Below, in pieces: positions 23,501-35,740 of a stretch of DNA of 64,000 nt (position 1 is its first letter; the number at the start of each line of letters is the position of its first letter). A program made the translations under genes and the position numbers. The stretch comes from Pomphorhynchus laevis. Taxonomy: Eukaryota > Acanthocephala > Palaeacanthocephala > Echinorhynchida > Pomphorhynchidae. The notes below the pieces were generated by a model that worked only from the letters and a program-made list of their open reading frames with translations, made no database searches and was not told the DNA's origin. The DNA lies in contig WNNJ02003193.1 of NCBI GenBank assembly GCA_012934845.2, positions 21,972 to 85,971 of the forward strand. The letters run 5' to 3'.

Positions 23501-26500
23501 ATTACAAATTCACAGCACAGTTTTCGTTCCAAGTTGTTGTGTCTTACTAACTTGTTGTCAGCCCGTGAATTGTGGACTGGGGCGACTAGCTCAGGTAAAT
23601 ACGTCAACGTTATCTTCTTAGATTTTTCAGAAGCATTCGATCGAGTTCCGCACTCATGTCTAATTAATTTCAAAAGCATTCGATCTAGTTCCGCACTCAT
23701 GTCCAATTAATTTCAAAAGCATTCGATCGAGTTCCGCACTCATGTCTAATTAATTTGTTATCTCATTATGGTGTTCCTTGTGCCATCTGCAATTGGGTTC
23801 GGGAATTTCTTAGCCGACGTTTCTTCATAGTTAGAGTTAAGAGCCACGTTTCTACTGTATGTAAATTGTGGAGTCCCTCGGTATACTCAATTGCGTATTC
23901 TTTTTATCACATTTTCATTGTTAGAGTAGGGAGCCACATTTCCACTATAAAATATATAAATTGTGGAGCCCCTCAGGGTACTGTATTAGGTCCTCCTCTA
24001 TTTATCAAATTTCTAAATGACTTATTATTATGTATCCAAAACCCATGATCAGCCTTGGCCGATGATGTAAAACTATGATGCACTAGAGATAGTAAACTGG
24101 ATGCTAAACTATTTCAGAAAATAAAAAGATAAAATGGAACAAATTCAAATCATTTTTATTTCATAACAATAATGATGAAGTGGTTATAAAATTACTTTAA
24201 ATCGATAATTTAGAAGATTTGAAGTAATCGATGTGATGTGGATGTTCTAAGTGATAAAAACTTTATGAAATATGTGATATTTCATATTTGAATATTTCCA
24301 GGCTTAAACTAAGTTCACTGATTTTTATAAGTGTCGAGAAGTGATGTTATCAAATCCGTACAGAATGCATCACAAAATTGTCCTTTTTTTGTAAACATTA
24401 AAAATCCTTTTAATAAAAGACTATTAATACAGCCACTATTTTAACTATCTTCTCATATATGAGATCGTTTCCTTAGCAACCATTATCCAGTGATGTTTCA
24501 TTTATAGCTGCCGAGAAGTGATGTTATCAAACCCTACAGTATACATCACCAAATTGACTTTTAATTCTGTAATGATCATGTTAACTTTATTTCAATTGAA
24601 TATTATATTTTAAATTGATGTACTCATGCAGTCATTGACGTAAATTGAAATCTGGATGACTTTTTATTCTGCAATTTGCTTCAGCTCAATTTATAACATT
24701 AGAATATTGTATATTTGGATATTATATTAAATAATATTAATTTGAATATTGTATAATATTATATTTGAATTATAATTGAATATTATAAAATATTATATTA
24801 AATTAAATCGTATTTCGCAGCACGTCAATACTACGAAATACGCGATTGAAACAATCAATTAGAACGTTATATATTTGAATAAATATATAATGACATCAAC
24901 AAAGCAATGCTTCCTTTTCTAATTATTTTTAATACCTCAAAGATATATTTAAGCTCCTGCTCTTTGCTTGTGCTTGATTGAGAACGACCAGCAGATAATA
25001 GTTGTAGAAATTCTTTAAAATCCAAAACTCCATTTCCTATTATTGAAAAAATAATAGTATAAAAGTCTATCGAATCGCTCCATCTTTAAACAGTGAATAA
25101 CGAATTTTAGATAGTTTAGCACGGCAGTAGGCAATTAAAGCAATAAATTAAATTTACTTGTACAAAGCAATCACGAATAGCGAAAAGGTAAATCCCTTTT
25201 GTATTATATAATTTTATAATTCATGTATTGTATTATAATATACTTTGATATTTTTTTATCGTTTTAACCAGGTATTATAATATAAAGAGTTTTATTGAAT
25301 AACCATGTGCCTTTTACTCGGGGAAAATAAAATTATCGTACAAAAATCTAAATAGTAACTAAAAACTAATTAACTCGAGTCCTGGCAACAACGTAAAATG
25401 CATCGACTGCACCCAGTATTCACCATAACTCTATTTTTAAAATCGGGAAGTTAGAGAAGATGAGCTCAAGATAAAAATGCATTGATATTAAGTTGATGTA
25501 TCTGTGATTGCTATTAATTCGGAAGCACATACTATAGAGCTGGAAAAGCATTACTCGGAAATATCGCATGTATCCATCGAACGATAAAGAGATAAGGTTA
25601 TGGGCGTAAAATGTTCTAATTGCGGTATTCAATCAACTTGATTACAATTTGCTAGTAAACGACGATTTGGAAGTAAAAATAATGCCAAGAAGATACGTGT
25701 AACGTGAAATGTGTTCAAGAGGATTATAATTAACCTCAGTTGAACAAAAGAATTCATCGAGATCATAAATAGATTTCGATGAAGATAATCACATGGTAAG
25801 TGTGTCTAGGTCGTCCTCTAGATAACCGAAAAAATATATTAGGCGTTGGAGCTTATACTCGATGGGAGGTCAACCAATAAAAAGGAAATCAAAAAAGACT
25901 GAAGGGTCACCTTACATTATACTTCTAATGCAGTGAAGCTTACGAAGAAAGTAAATCCGTCGAAAACGCAAAGTGTTTAGAATAATAATCGGACTATGGA
26001 GCTTAAGCACATGGCTGGATACACATACTTGGAGATGACGTTTCTTGTAAAATATACTACGATTGACCGAATCGAAGGCTTTTGAAAAGTCGATGTAGAT
26101 TGAATATTGGGAACGCTATTTTCAAAAGAATGAAGGATCTCGTCCAGTACGAACTTGATTGCATGGTTTGTGTAATGATTTTGTTGGAAACCAAACTGTT
26201 CTTCGGTTTACGTGTGCTTGGCCAAGTATACAATCGATTAGTGATATTACATGTGAAAAGTTCGTATAAGAATGGCTAATGAGCACTATATCATGACACG
26301 AGTCGGTTGATAAAGGGTTACTTTTTCTCTTAAAGAGAACTTTTTTGGCATCTTTTTTCGAGAAATAAGAATTTTTTATCATACAAGAGAGCTAAAAATA
26401 AATAACTAGTACGAAGAGAGGGGAGGAAATGTAGCTTTGACTACAAGTGTAGCGTTCTGCTCATAATTCATCTTGTTAGACAAACGGTTCAAAAAATAAT

Positions 26501-29500
26501 TGAGTTCCTCGATTGAGAATAGAAAATTTAAGGGGTCATTCATAGTTTTCAAGGGTAATAAGCTATATGTAAATTGGATTGGTTTTAGAAAGAGGTGGGA
26601 TAAAATATGTTCAAAGTGATTTCTTCACGCTATAAGAGAGGTCTTAAAAGATATGCTGTCTTCTTAAAGAGAAGCCAATGTAACAGTAGATAATTAAAAT
26701 GATAATATTGTATTATAATATTGTCAATATTGATAATATTGTTATGTATTAAAAAACGCATTGTTGCATTATGGTTAATATATTGAATCAATATTTGTAG
26801 GCATATAAATCATCAAATAAGTCAGTGTTTTGATCTTTGGTATTAAAAGTAAATTGGTATTATATTCGTAATATTTAATAAATATTTGTCGGTAAATACT
26901 GTGTCAGTTTAATCAAATGCTGGGGGAATCTGGTAAAATGTTAAGACGTATATCAAGTGTCATCCTAAACCTAGTGGTTATATTAATATATTTTAAATCA
27001 CATCAATATTAATACTTGTATTCTTCTCAAGTGTCATCTTAAACCTAGATCGAAATAAAATATAAAGAATTTGATTCTGTCTCTTATTTTTAATAATTTT
27101 TTGAAATCACATATATCAATTGACTTACACTCCCTCGCAGTCATTTACTATAAATTAAAAATTATATTAACATTTTTACTTAAAATTAAAAATGTTTGGG
27201 CAAAAAGGCATAAATTAAATAAAGTATTACTAATCATTTTACAACAAAAGGCATAAAAACGAACTTGGATAGTGCCCTAGTGATATGGGCTTATATTTTT
27301 AATGTGAGTTCTTTTTAAATAAAAATTTACCTGCACTAAATAGTTTTTAACACGTTAAACTAGTCCAATGATTACGTTATACAAGTCAATATGGTAAATA
27401 AATCAGATTATTAAACTAATGCTACATATTTTGTACTAAAAATAAATCTAATAATATTATAATCTTTAAAGGAATAATTCAGAAATTTTATGAATCGATT
27501 AATAGGTAATTAAATTAATTACTTAATTATCATAATTATAAAATTAATGATAATAATTAATAATTATTAATATATTAATAATATTGTTAATATATTAAAT
27601 ATTAAATTTTTTAATAAATAATATTATTAAAACATATTAACTACAAGTTGCAATATTGCCACTTGTAATTCACTCAATGTAGTTGCCAGCTGCTGGATGT
27701 TGTCAATACAGGATAACCTCTAGCAAAACGACTTCCACTGTTACACTGTGAGGCTGCACGTTTTAGTGCGCAGACAATATCGAAGTATATATGCTGTAAA
27801 CTGCTCGTCTGTAGTACGACTATTGACCTATAAATTTTTAAGGCGTCAGGACTCGCTCCACCAGCAACCGAGAAAATCACTGGAACGAAATTTGTTCTTT
27901 ATGTGTCCCTAGCTTATACTAGATACTTTGCATTTTTACATAATTCATTGTAAGTGAACGCGGCTGTGGTTGAAGGAGAGCACAAATCGGTATATTGTGG
28001 TTGAAGGTAGCGACGTTCAAGAACGTTCGTTTGTATGGTGTTCTTACAAATCCATTGCATACTACGTCGAGTCGGACCCCATAGGTTCGACAAGTTATGT
28101 TATTTCTGAAGTTTACATACGTCTTGACATTTTGAAGTGCAGTTTAATCTCCACACCATTGCAATTTTTTGATAGCTCATAAAAGTGTACTTCATTGTGT
28201 CATAATCAGCGAAACATCCCGTTTACATAAAAATAGATGTGTCAATTGTGTTTATATTAATAAATTTATATTACATCAATATTAATACATTTTATAAAAA
28301 TATTAAATTATGAATTAAACAATTAATTAAATTATTTTTTAAATGATCATTAATAATCATTTCTTAAGTGCTTGGATATGTTATTGTTTAAATAAATTCT
28401 ATACGCTTTCGGACTTCGCACCAGTTCTTGATAGTTAGGCACTATATTTCATTTTATATCACTATTTATATCATTTTAGCGAGATTTATGCCACTGAAAT
28501 AAGTTGTGCAAGTGTAAATTGATTTAATTGCTTTAGGTAAGTTACCTGCAATCTATACAAAAATATTTGAAAGCATTACACTTGTTTAAAGTGTAAATGT
28601 TACACTTTAATTCATTTTTGTTTTTGCATTCAAAATGTTTTTCGGTTTGCATTACGGTTAACTGGTCGCCGAAGGTCGACCTCGATATATTTAAACTTGA
28701 AGAGAGCTAGGTGGAAATGGGCCCAGCACCTGTCATTGAAGGAAATTGCACAGGTACGCCTTTGGGTACATGTCCGATCTCGGGCTTGGTCTTCTTTACT
28801 AGAGGACGGTCATCAAAACAAAGAGTAAGATTTCTCAGGCACCTTTTATCCGGACTACTTACCATAGCTCGCCACCACTGTGCTCTCAGGAGGGTGAAGA
28901 CCCTGAGTGGTTCAGACAGAAGGAGCGCGTTAGTGCAGCCGGGGGTTTAGATTTCTACTGGAATTGAGGCCATGAAGATGAACAAAGAAGACATACCACC
29001 CTATGTCGGCAGAAGTATAATAGATGTGTCATTTTGTTTAACTTATGATATATATTGTAATTGCATGTAATTTTATTTAATAAGACACTTATTATTTTCT
29101 GTTTATGATAAATTATTTTATAAGCCGGAAACTGTTCGTGAGTAGTTGCCAGATCCACGCAATATTTTGATCGACACGAAGGCCAACTTAAAGTCCTAGA
29201 ACTAAAAGTGAATACAATGTTATATAATATTTACTGTATATTTAATTTATATTTTATTAATTAAAATATTATCTGAAAAATAGTGCTAAAATATGGGTGT
29301 ACGAGGTGTCTTTTGCTATTTCATCTCTCGTTGCTAGTTGGTTATTATTGTTTGTACCGGTTTCAAAATTGCAGTCATTACATAATCCTAGTGCCCTGAC
29401 AATACTCTTTGAATCTTTAGTTTTCAGTTGTAGACCTGATTGAAAAGCAATTATTAGATCAGGTAAGTGAGTCTACGTATATTCAATTATTTTAAATTAA

Positions 29501-31252
29501 AAATAATGATAAATAAAATAATAAATAATTATAAATAATAAATAATTGTTATGAGATTTCATATAATTTATATCAAGTTAAAATAGAAAATTGAAATTTA
29601 AAATAAATAGAATAGAGATCATCAGGAGAAGCTGCTATGCTATAGGGTTCGGCCCCTATTCCTCAACCCTAAAAAACTAGTAACTTAATTTTTTAATATT
29701 TCGTTGATTTATATAATTTAAAATAATAAATTAATAAATAATCATTTGTTAATTAATAAATTAACAAATCACAATAATAACGTATGTATACGTACAAATG
29801 TTTTTAGGGTTTTAATTTATTTTTAATATTATTGTGTTAATTTACTATTTTCTGTTTGATGGTATTTTTTAAATAATAATATATGATTTTAAATAATAAA
29901 TAATTATAAATAATAAATAATTGTTATAAAAGATTTTATATAATTTATATAAATAAAAGTAAATATTTATTTTAAATAAAACTTTTATTTAAAAATAAAA
30001 GTCAATTTTTATGAATTGACTAATAAATAATAGACGTTGTATCAGAATAAGGATTAGAGGTCATCAGGATGAACTGCTATGCTATCAGGTTTCGGCATTT
30101 ACATTTTATCCAATATTTAATGCTAACTTGTGCGTATTTTTCACTATTGTAAGTTTTGTCAATTGCTCCATAGTACAAGATCGCAAAGTAGATCAAAGAT
30201 CTACTTTGCGATGTCTGTGAATTCTATAGTTTTCCTTTATTGCCAAAAACGATTTGTGTTCTTAAAATTATAGCCTTGTTTCTCCGTTCCATTAGTTTTT
30301 ATTTAAATTTGAAGTTTACCAATCTACGGTCCGTTGCTAAGCGAATTCAAGTTGCAACGTTAGTTCACCAAAATAATTGTTATGTAGATTTACACTACAA
30401 ATAAAGAAACGAATGAAATACAGCTTGAAATAATTGAGTAATTACAGTAGACTTTAAATTACGCAGTCATGTTTTGATGAGTTAATCCATTGACCAGTTT
30501 ACCAACTTGATTTATGACTTTAACCTTAAATTGACGTGTGAGGTTTTACACTGATCCAGTCTTGTAGAAATAGTCTGCTATTAGTACACCAAAGCTCAAA
30601 ACAGAGGAATTGATGAGAGAATCGATCAGTGACATTCTGACCGCAGAATTTCAATAATCATATTTTATAATAGAAAATAGTTAATGTTTATAATAATACA
30701 ATCTGTGCGAGGATTCGATGCTCGCAACTGTCTGAAATACTCAATGCCTGAAATATAATCTACAGATAAAAGTTCTTTGACGGATTAAAATAACTTTTAT
30801 TAAAATTTAACTTATTCAAATTTGTGATTAGTCAATTACTCTTACCGTCTATGTCGACGAGACCCAGCATATTCTTAACGTGTTGTCTACTTACACTGTA
30901 ACCAAGTGAGCTGATCAAAGTGGAAATTTCATCTAGTGTAATTCGCCCGTTACCATCCAAATCAAACAGATCAAATGTTTCTCTATAAGCTAGGATTGTT
31001 AGTGTTAGACAATATTTAATAAAAATAGTCTTTCATAATTACAGGCAAGCGTCTCCCCATCAATTTTAAATTCAGATAAAAGATCTTGATCATTGAAGTC
31101 GGTTGTACATTTATCTTTACTTCCAGTATCTTCCTTTTCGCTCTTACTCTATATATTATACGAAAATAAATTAAAAGTATTTTAATTTTCGATTATACTG
31201 CGGGTGGACGTTTCCCCGACTGGATAGACGCCGCATTTGTTCTGGATTTCAT
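20525..31252 (-). CDS. Calmodulin-like protein with four EF hands, seven exons
   Basis: Exons, minus strand: 31252-31199, 31148-31043, 30989-30846, 25036-24936, 23243-23160, 20673-20610 and 20556-20525; all junctions have GT and AG and keep frame, giving 194 aa. Introns are 50, 53, 5809, 1692, 2486 and 53 bp. A 50-residue charged N-terminal extension precedes the EF core. Loops: EF1 DLDGNGRITLDE (63-74), EF2 DIDGNGVLDFKE (99-110), EF3 DKNSDGFIDENE (138-149), EF4 DFTGKGKVCFEG (174-185). Spacing of 36, 39 and 36 residues is that of calmodulin. EF1-3 have canonical ligands. EF4 has Thr and Lys at loop positions 3 and 5 and Gly at 12, so it probably does not bind calcium. It likely acts as a calcium sensor; the partner is unknown. 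AATAAA lies three bases past the stop. Confidence 0.93.
21230..21850 (-). mobile_element. Penelope-like element fragment, GIY-YIG endonuclease and 3' end
   Basis: On the minus strand 21676-21428 reads as a GIY-YIG domain: VIYLDECLDCDAQYISQTS (the GIY ... YIG core, with YIS for YIG), RANNRRRDI, then VAHIVNHPDH and RESYWIGQL, ending in a stop. Upstream to 21850 is the degraded segment that usually precedes it. Downstream, around 21270-21235, is a 3' part with GCTGAAACGTTG, a common tail of such elements. This is the ordinary C-terminal placement of the endonuclease, unlike the element at 60075. Confidence 0.7.
21904..21948. repeat. Perfect 20-bp hairpin
   Basis: 21904-21923 is exactly complementary to 21929-21948 with a five-base loop. 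A further 13-bp perfect hairpin with a three-base loop follows at 22011-22039. Confidence 0.85.
23256..23418 (+). repeat. 163-bp direct repeat, left copy
   Basis: Near-identical to 24123-24285 (two or three substitutions and one A-run length difference). The two copies flank the LINE fragment at 23419-24122. Confidence 0.88.
23419..24122 (+). mobile_element. LINE RT fragment with internal tandem duplications
   Basis: Plus-strand RT text of the CR1/RTE-like type: HHLDEHRIITNSQHSF, then VNVIFLDFSEAFDRVPH (motif A), a WVREFLSRR segment, and CGAPQGTVLGPPLF (motif B) near 23955-24005. Within it a 42-bp unit encoding AFDRVPHSCLIN is present three times in a row (about 23634, 23676 and 23718), and the segment before motif B is duplicated (23830-23885 and 23915-23975). 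YADD is replaced by ADDVKL-like text at the end. The piece is dead. Confidence 0.75.
24123..24285 (+). repeat. 163-bp direct repeat, right copy
   Basis: Partner of 23256-23418 at an offset of 867 bp. Confidence 0.88.
25420..26650 (-). mobile_element. Degenerate LINE RT fragment
   Basis: On the minus strand around 26220-26040 the text is EEQFGFQQNHYTNHAI, VLDEILHSF and then, after a frame change, IDFSKAFDSVNRS, the usual QFGF ... FSKAFD blocks of a CR1/Jockey-like RT. Sequence down to 25420 looks like the downstream part (an open segment with MRYFRVMLF as in RT C-termini). Frames are broken. Confidence 0.6.
28660..28960 (+). mobile_element. LINE 3'-end fragment related to 44470-44720
   Basis: The plus-strand translation contains RARWKWAQHLSLKEIAQVR, which matches the RARCALRRNQHLSL block at about 44480 in the decayed LINE at 41200-44730. 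Only this C-terminal piece is present. Confidence 0.5.
29500..30110 (+). repeat. Dispersed structured repeat, copies 2 and 3
   Basis: Two head-to-tail partial copies. Copy 2 core at 29611-29671 has ATCATCAGGAGAAGCTGCTAT, here marked by position, followed by GGTTCGGCCCCTATTCCTCAA. Copy 3 core at 30051-30095 has GGATTAGAGGTCATCAGG, ACTGCTATGCTATCAGG and TTTCGGC. Each is preceded by the A/T-rich 5' part with the AATTGACTAATAAATAA block. Confidence 0.75.
30180..30212. repeat. Perfect 15-bp hairpin
   Basis: ATCGCAAAGTAGATC, loop AAA, then its exact complement. Confidence 0.85.
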
Positions 31253-32007
31253 GCTTGTGTCCTACACCAGGTGTTTCAAGGGGATGATGCTGGTTTTGAT
31301 AAAATTTTGGGTATGTTGTTACGTTAACTGCACTCTATCGAGTAAATATAGCTTCAACGACACAAAAAATGCACGTTTTCTAATTTTTGGGTTTACCCTT
31401 GCATATATTGAATTACCGAATTAGCTGATAAATCGATGCGTAATATTTTGGCGAAAACAAAATCATCAAGCTATTTTTACATACTCTAATCTCTATCTAC
31501 ACCGTTTACGATGTAAACAAGTACATTAAAACTTAAGTCATTACAAAATACGCAACCTCATAGTTTGCAACCTTTTTACTGTGTTACCCGATCGACACTT
31601 TGGAAACTGTAGAGCTTTACAGTGTAATGTGTAATTATTATATAATCGTTAGTTACTGATAAAATATTAACTCCATGTAAACTTGAATTTTCAATTAATC
31701 AGCTATATAATTAAAGAACAGTCCTGAAAAATGTTCATGAAACCCGCAATTACGACTTCGGGATTTTGAATTACGACGTTTTAAAAATTTTGTAAACTCT
31801 GCAAATGTGTATTATATTCAAACAATATTAATTACATTAATGAAGACGAGTATTTGCTAATATTATGAATTATTATGTTCATTATACTTAATTAGCTACT
31901 TTACAGGTAATCTTGTCAGTTTTATGGACCATGCAATTTTTTAAAGCCATTTTTTAATTCTTATTTTCAAAAGCGATTTTAAAATAATTTTAAATATTCA
32001 TATTTTA
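31253..32007. other. Upstream region of the EF-hand gene
   Basis: AT-rich, non-coding as far as can be seen. It should contain the 5' UTR and promoter of the minus-strand EF-hand gene. No clear motif. Confidence 0.4.
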
Positions 32008-33497
32008 AAGAATAAGAATTTAATAAATTTTGATTTTAGCCAAAAATACGATAATTAAAATTAGTCAAATATAATAATATATGTGTTAGTGTTACATCAA
32101 AATATGTGATAGTTAAATTAATGTATTTGCCAATTTTATCGTATTTTAATGATACTATTGGTTAACAAGGAATAATAACGTCTTCGTGAATAGCTAATAC
32201 TCTGTGCTTGCATAATGTGAGGGGATGCACCTATTAATATTCATTGTTAAGTTAATCTAAGATATATGCAATTAAATTTTAAGAAAAATAATTCGGGTTC
32301 GTTTTACCATTCTCGTGAAAAGTAGCCTGCATTTCTGTAGAAATTTGAAGGATAAAATTAAAATTTAAATAATTTTATTTAACGAACATGAAAGGTCATT
32401 AATTCGCTGCTGTTTGTCACAGATTTATTCATATTATACAGTAATTATATTTTTTGGAATGGAAAATTGAATATGAAAAGCATGATTTTTTGCTTTTAAT
32501 CTTTATTTTTTGCAATAATTTTCTCTTTGTATTAAAATTCTCGCTTTTCCGCAAACGTAATTTTAAATTCATTGAATCTTTTAAAATTCTTGCAAATTAT
32601 CGATAAGAGTTGTGTTGTCAAAGAGCTAACAAGGTCGTAGAGCCTTTATAGACAATTTTATCAACTCTAAAATCGTCAAGCTTATCGTTTATCGTTGTTT
32701 ATTTCGTAAAAGATACTTGATTTTTATTACAGATACTTTAGTCTTAATTAATGTATTCTTGTCGGTACAAAAATGAAATTATATGAAATTTGTGGTATAA
32801 AATAATAATTTATTTACAGCGACCGTTGAGATCAAATGATCGCTGGTGGTTTACTAAAAATTGCTATAAAAATAATGCAGCTTTGCCAGAGAGTATGTTA
32901 TACTTTATCTATACAATATGGCAAAAAATCATGACACGGAAATAGCTTGAAATTGCAATTAATTTCTTCCGTAGTACCATCTGCTATATTTAATAGCAAG
33001 ATGTCCTTTTAACTGTTCAGAAAACATCGCAATTTTTCACTGTACCACTTATTGAAATTGATGGATCTTCGTCTAATAGACATTTTTAAAATCATTGTGA
33101 TTTGCAGTATATATTTGGCATTCTTTGTTAATGATCTTGACGAGAAGCTTTATTCTTTTAAATAAGTTGGATAAAACCGTTAACTTGTCATGTTCGTACG
33201 TGTTCAATTGAATACGTCGCAACATTTAAATTTTCAGAAAAGTAAATATGATCAATGCTTAGCATCGGGACTGTAAGGGTGTAAGAAAGTGTATTTTATA
33301 GTTTATAATTGAAATGAATCATTTTGTATTAATCATTTTTGGTTGCTACGTTATCAAATGCTTATAGGGCAGAATAATTTGAATATAATAGCTTAATTTA
33401 GTATTAAATTTAATTTTATAAGCTTACTGCAATAGAAGGTTGTCTTTCGAAAACTATCCAGTTAATATTTAAATAGCTCCTGCTATTATCGTCGATG
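32008..33497 (+). repeat. 1490-bp duplicated segment, copy 1
   Basis: Matches 33627-35116 base for base at an offset of 1619, with only about seven substitutions seen on reading and no indel. The content is AT-rich and non-coding. It lies between two divergent genes, so possible regulatory DNA is duplicated. Confidence 0.95.
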
Positions 33498-33626
33498 ATA
33501 ATATCGTCGCTGATTACAATCAGCGTGGGTGGACCTCATCATCAGTGAGCCCACGCTGATTGTAGTGTACAGTGATGCTGATAGGATTCAAACAACCACA
33601 TGAGGATAATATCAAGCCGACCAGTG
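33498..33626. other. Spacer between duplicates with 15-bp hairpin
   Basis: 129 bp, clearly richer in G+C than its surroundings. TACAATCAGCGTGGG at 33515-33529 pairs perfectly with 33550-33564 around a 20-nt loop. Confidence 0.85.
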
Positions 33627-35116
33627 AAGAATAAGAATTTAATAAATTTTGATTTTAGCCAAAAATACGATAATTAAAATTAGTCAAATATAATAATATA
33701 TGTGTTAGTGTTACATCAAAATATGTGATAGTTAAATTAATGTATTTGCCAATTTTATCGTATTTTAATGATACTATTGGTTAACAAGGAATAATAACGT
33801 CTTCGTGAATAGCTAATACTCTGTGCTTGCATAATGTGAGGGGATGCACCTATTAATATTCATTGTTAAGTTAATCTAAGATATATGCAATTAAATTTTA
33901 AGAAAAATAATTCGGGTTCGTTTTACCATTCTCGTGAAAAGTAGCCTGCATTTCTGTAGAAATTTAAAGGATAAAATTAAAATTTAAATAATTTTATTTA
34001 ACGAACATGAAAGGTCATTAATTCGCTGCTGTTTGTCACAGATTTATTCATATTATACAGTAATTATATTTTTTGGAATGGAAAATTGAATATGAAAAGC
34101 ATGATTTTTTGCTTTTAATTTTTATTTTTTGCAATAATTTTCTCTTTGTATTAAAATTCTCGCTTTTCCGCAAACGTAATTTTAAATTCATTGAATCTTT
34201 TAAAATTCTTGCAAATTATCGATAAGAGTTGTGTTGTCAAAGAGCTAACAAGGTCGTAGAGCCTTTATAGACAATTTTATCAACTCTAAAATCGTCAAGC
34301 TTATCGTTTATCGTTGTTTATTTCGTAAAAGATACTTGATTTTTATTACAGATACTTTAGTCTTAATTAATGTATTCTTGTCGGTACAAAAATGAAATTA
34401 TATGAAATTTGTGGTATAAAATAATAATTTATTTACAGCGACCGTTGAGATCAAATGATCGCTGGTGGTTTACTAAAAATTGCTATAAAAATAATGCAGC
34501 TTTGCCAGAGAGTATGTTATACTTTATCTATACAATATGGCAAAAAATCATGACACGGAAATAGCTTGAAATTGCAATTAATTTCTTCCGTAGTACCATC
34601 TGCTATATTTAATAGCAAGATGTCCTTTTAACTGTTCAGAAAACATTGCAATTTTTCACTGTACCACTAATTGAAATTGTTGGATCTTCGTCTAATAGAC
34701 ATTTTTAAAATCATTGTGATTTGCAGTATATATTTGGCATTCTTTGTTAATGATCTTGACGAGAAGCTTTATTCTTTTAAATAAGTTGGATAAAACCGTT
34801 AACTTGTCATGTTCGTACGTGTTCAATTGAATACGTCGCCACATTTAAATTTTCAGAAAAGTAAATATGATCAATGCTTAGCATCGGGACTGTAAGGGTG
34901 TAAGAAAGTGTATTTTATAGTTTATAATTGAAATGAATCATTTTGTATTAATCATTTTTGGTTGCTACGTTATCAAATGCTTATAGGGCAGAATAATTTG
35001 AATATAATAGCTTAATTTAGTATTAAATTTAATTTTATAAGCTTACTGCAATAGAAGGTTGTCTTTCGAAAACTATCCAGTTAATATTTAAATAGCTCCT
35101 GCTATTATCGTCGATG
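33627..35116 (+). repeat. 1490-bp duplicated segment, copy 2
   Basis: Second copy of 32008-33497. Sequence diverges sharply at both ends of the match (after GTCGATG on the right), so the boundaries are clean. Confidence 0.95.
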
Positions 35117-35740
35117 TTTAAAAATAGATAAATTTAGTTTTGATTATTGGATAAGGTAAATTTAGATAATATACTTTACAACCATTTACTCGGTGTTTCT
35201 TTGTCAAGCTCGTGTGTATCATAACGCTTTGATTAATTAACTTGCACCTTTCATTTTAAATTCACTGGTAAATTTTTCGACAAACAAGTCAAGTTACTAT
35301 TGGGTAAGTATAAATATCGCCTTGATTTTTACTGCAGGACAAATACGCTCCGTAATATTACTCACCGATGATTGCCTTTATATTAAATAGTTAAATTATT
35401 TAGCACATTAATGAGACAAAACGGCAAGAGAATCGTTTAAGAGTTTTTTTTTCTATGACAGCATCAATAGATATAGTAATTTAGTTTCAAGTAAAGATAT
35501 TAATGGGGATATATGCGGAACAAGTTTGCTTCTGTGTGTTATACTATTATAACTGTTATATTGTTTTTGATTAATTATTGATTAATGTTTTATTTATTGA
35601 TTATATTGTTTTTGATTTTAATCCAAGTAAATTTCGATTTATCGAAACTATATTCCAGTTTCGATTTATGCTTTGGATTTATCAAAGTTTGTCATTTGAT
35701 TTCTTTCTAATATTTCAGATTGAAATAGAGATTCAGTAAA
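35117..35740 (+). promoter_or_regulatory. Upstream region of CCDC174 with 5' acceptor
   Basis: AT-rich upstream DNA. TTTCTTTCTAATATTTCAG at about 35700-35718 is a strong 3' splice site 22 bases before the ATG, so the mRNA 5' end is made by splicing to an upstream non-coding exon or by spliced-leader trans-splicing. Promoter motifs are not visible. Confidence 0.5.

Larger units (their letters stand above)
23244..24935 (-). other. EF-hand gene intron 4
   Basis: Holds a plus-strand LINE fragment bounded by two 163-bp direct repeats, then AT-rich sequence (24300-24930) with a repeated block around CGAGAAGTGATGTTATCAAA at about 24330 and 24510. No gene of its own. Confidence 0.8.
25037..30845 (-). 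other. EF-hand gene intron 3
   Basis: A 5.8-kb intron with LINE fragments at about 25420-26650 and 28660-28960, copies of the dispersed structured repeat at 29500-29671 and 29880-30095, a perfect hairpin at 30180-30212, and AT-rich filler. Segments 27660-27880 and 27970-28182 are richer in G+C but not recognised. A minus-strand open segment at about 29470-29270 is protein-like but unidentified. Confidence 0.75.

Noticed and set aside
29640-29680. tRNA-type B box (GGTTCGGCC) suggesting a tRNA-derived SINE
   Set aside because: There is no A box at the right distance and the other copies read GGTTTCGGC, so polymerase III origin is not supported.
30846-31043. Troponin C or centrin as identity of the EF-hand gene
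   Set aside because: The N-terminal extension, linker and terminal sequence match neither signature; calmodulin-like is the safer call.
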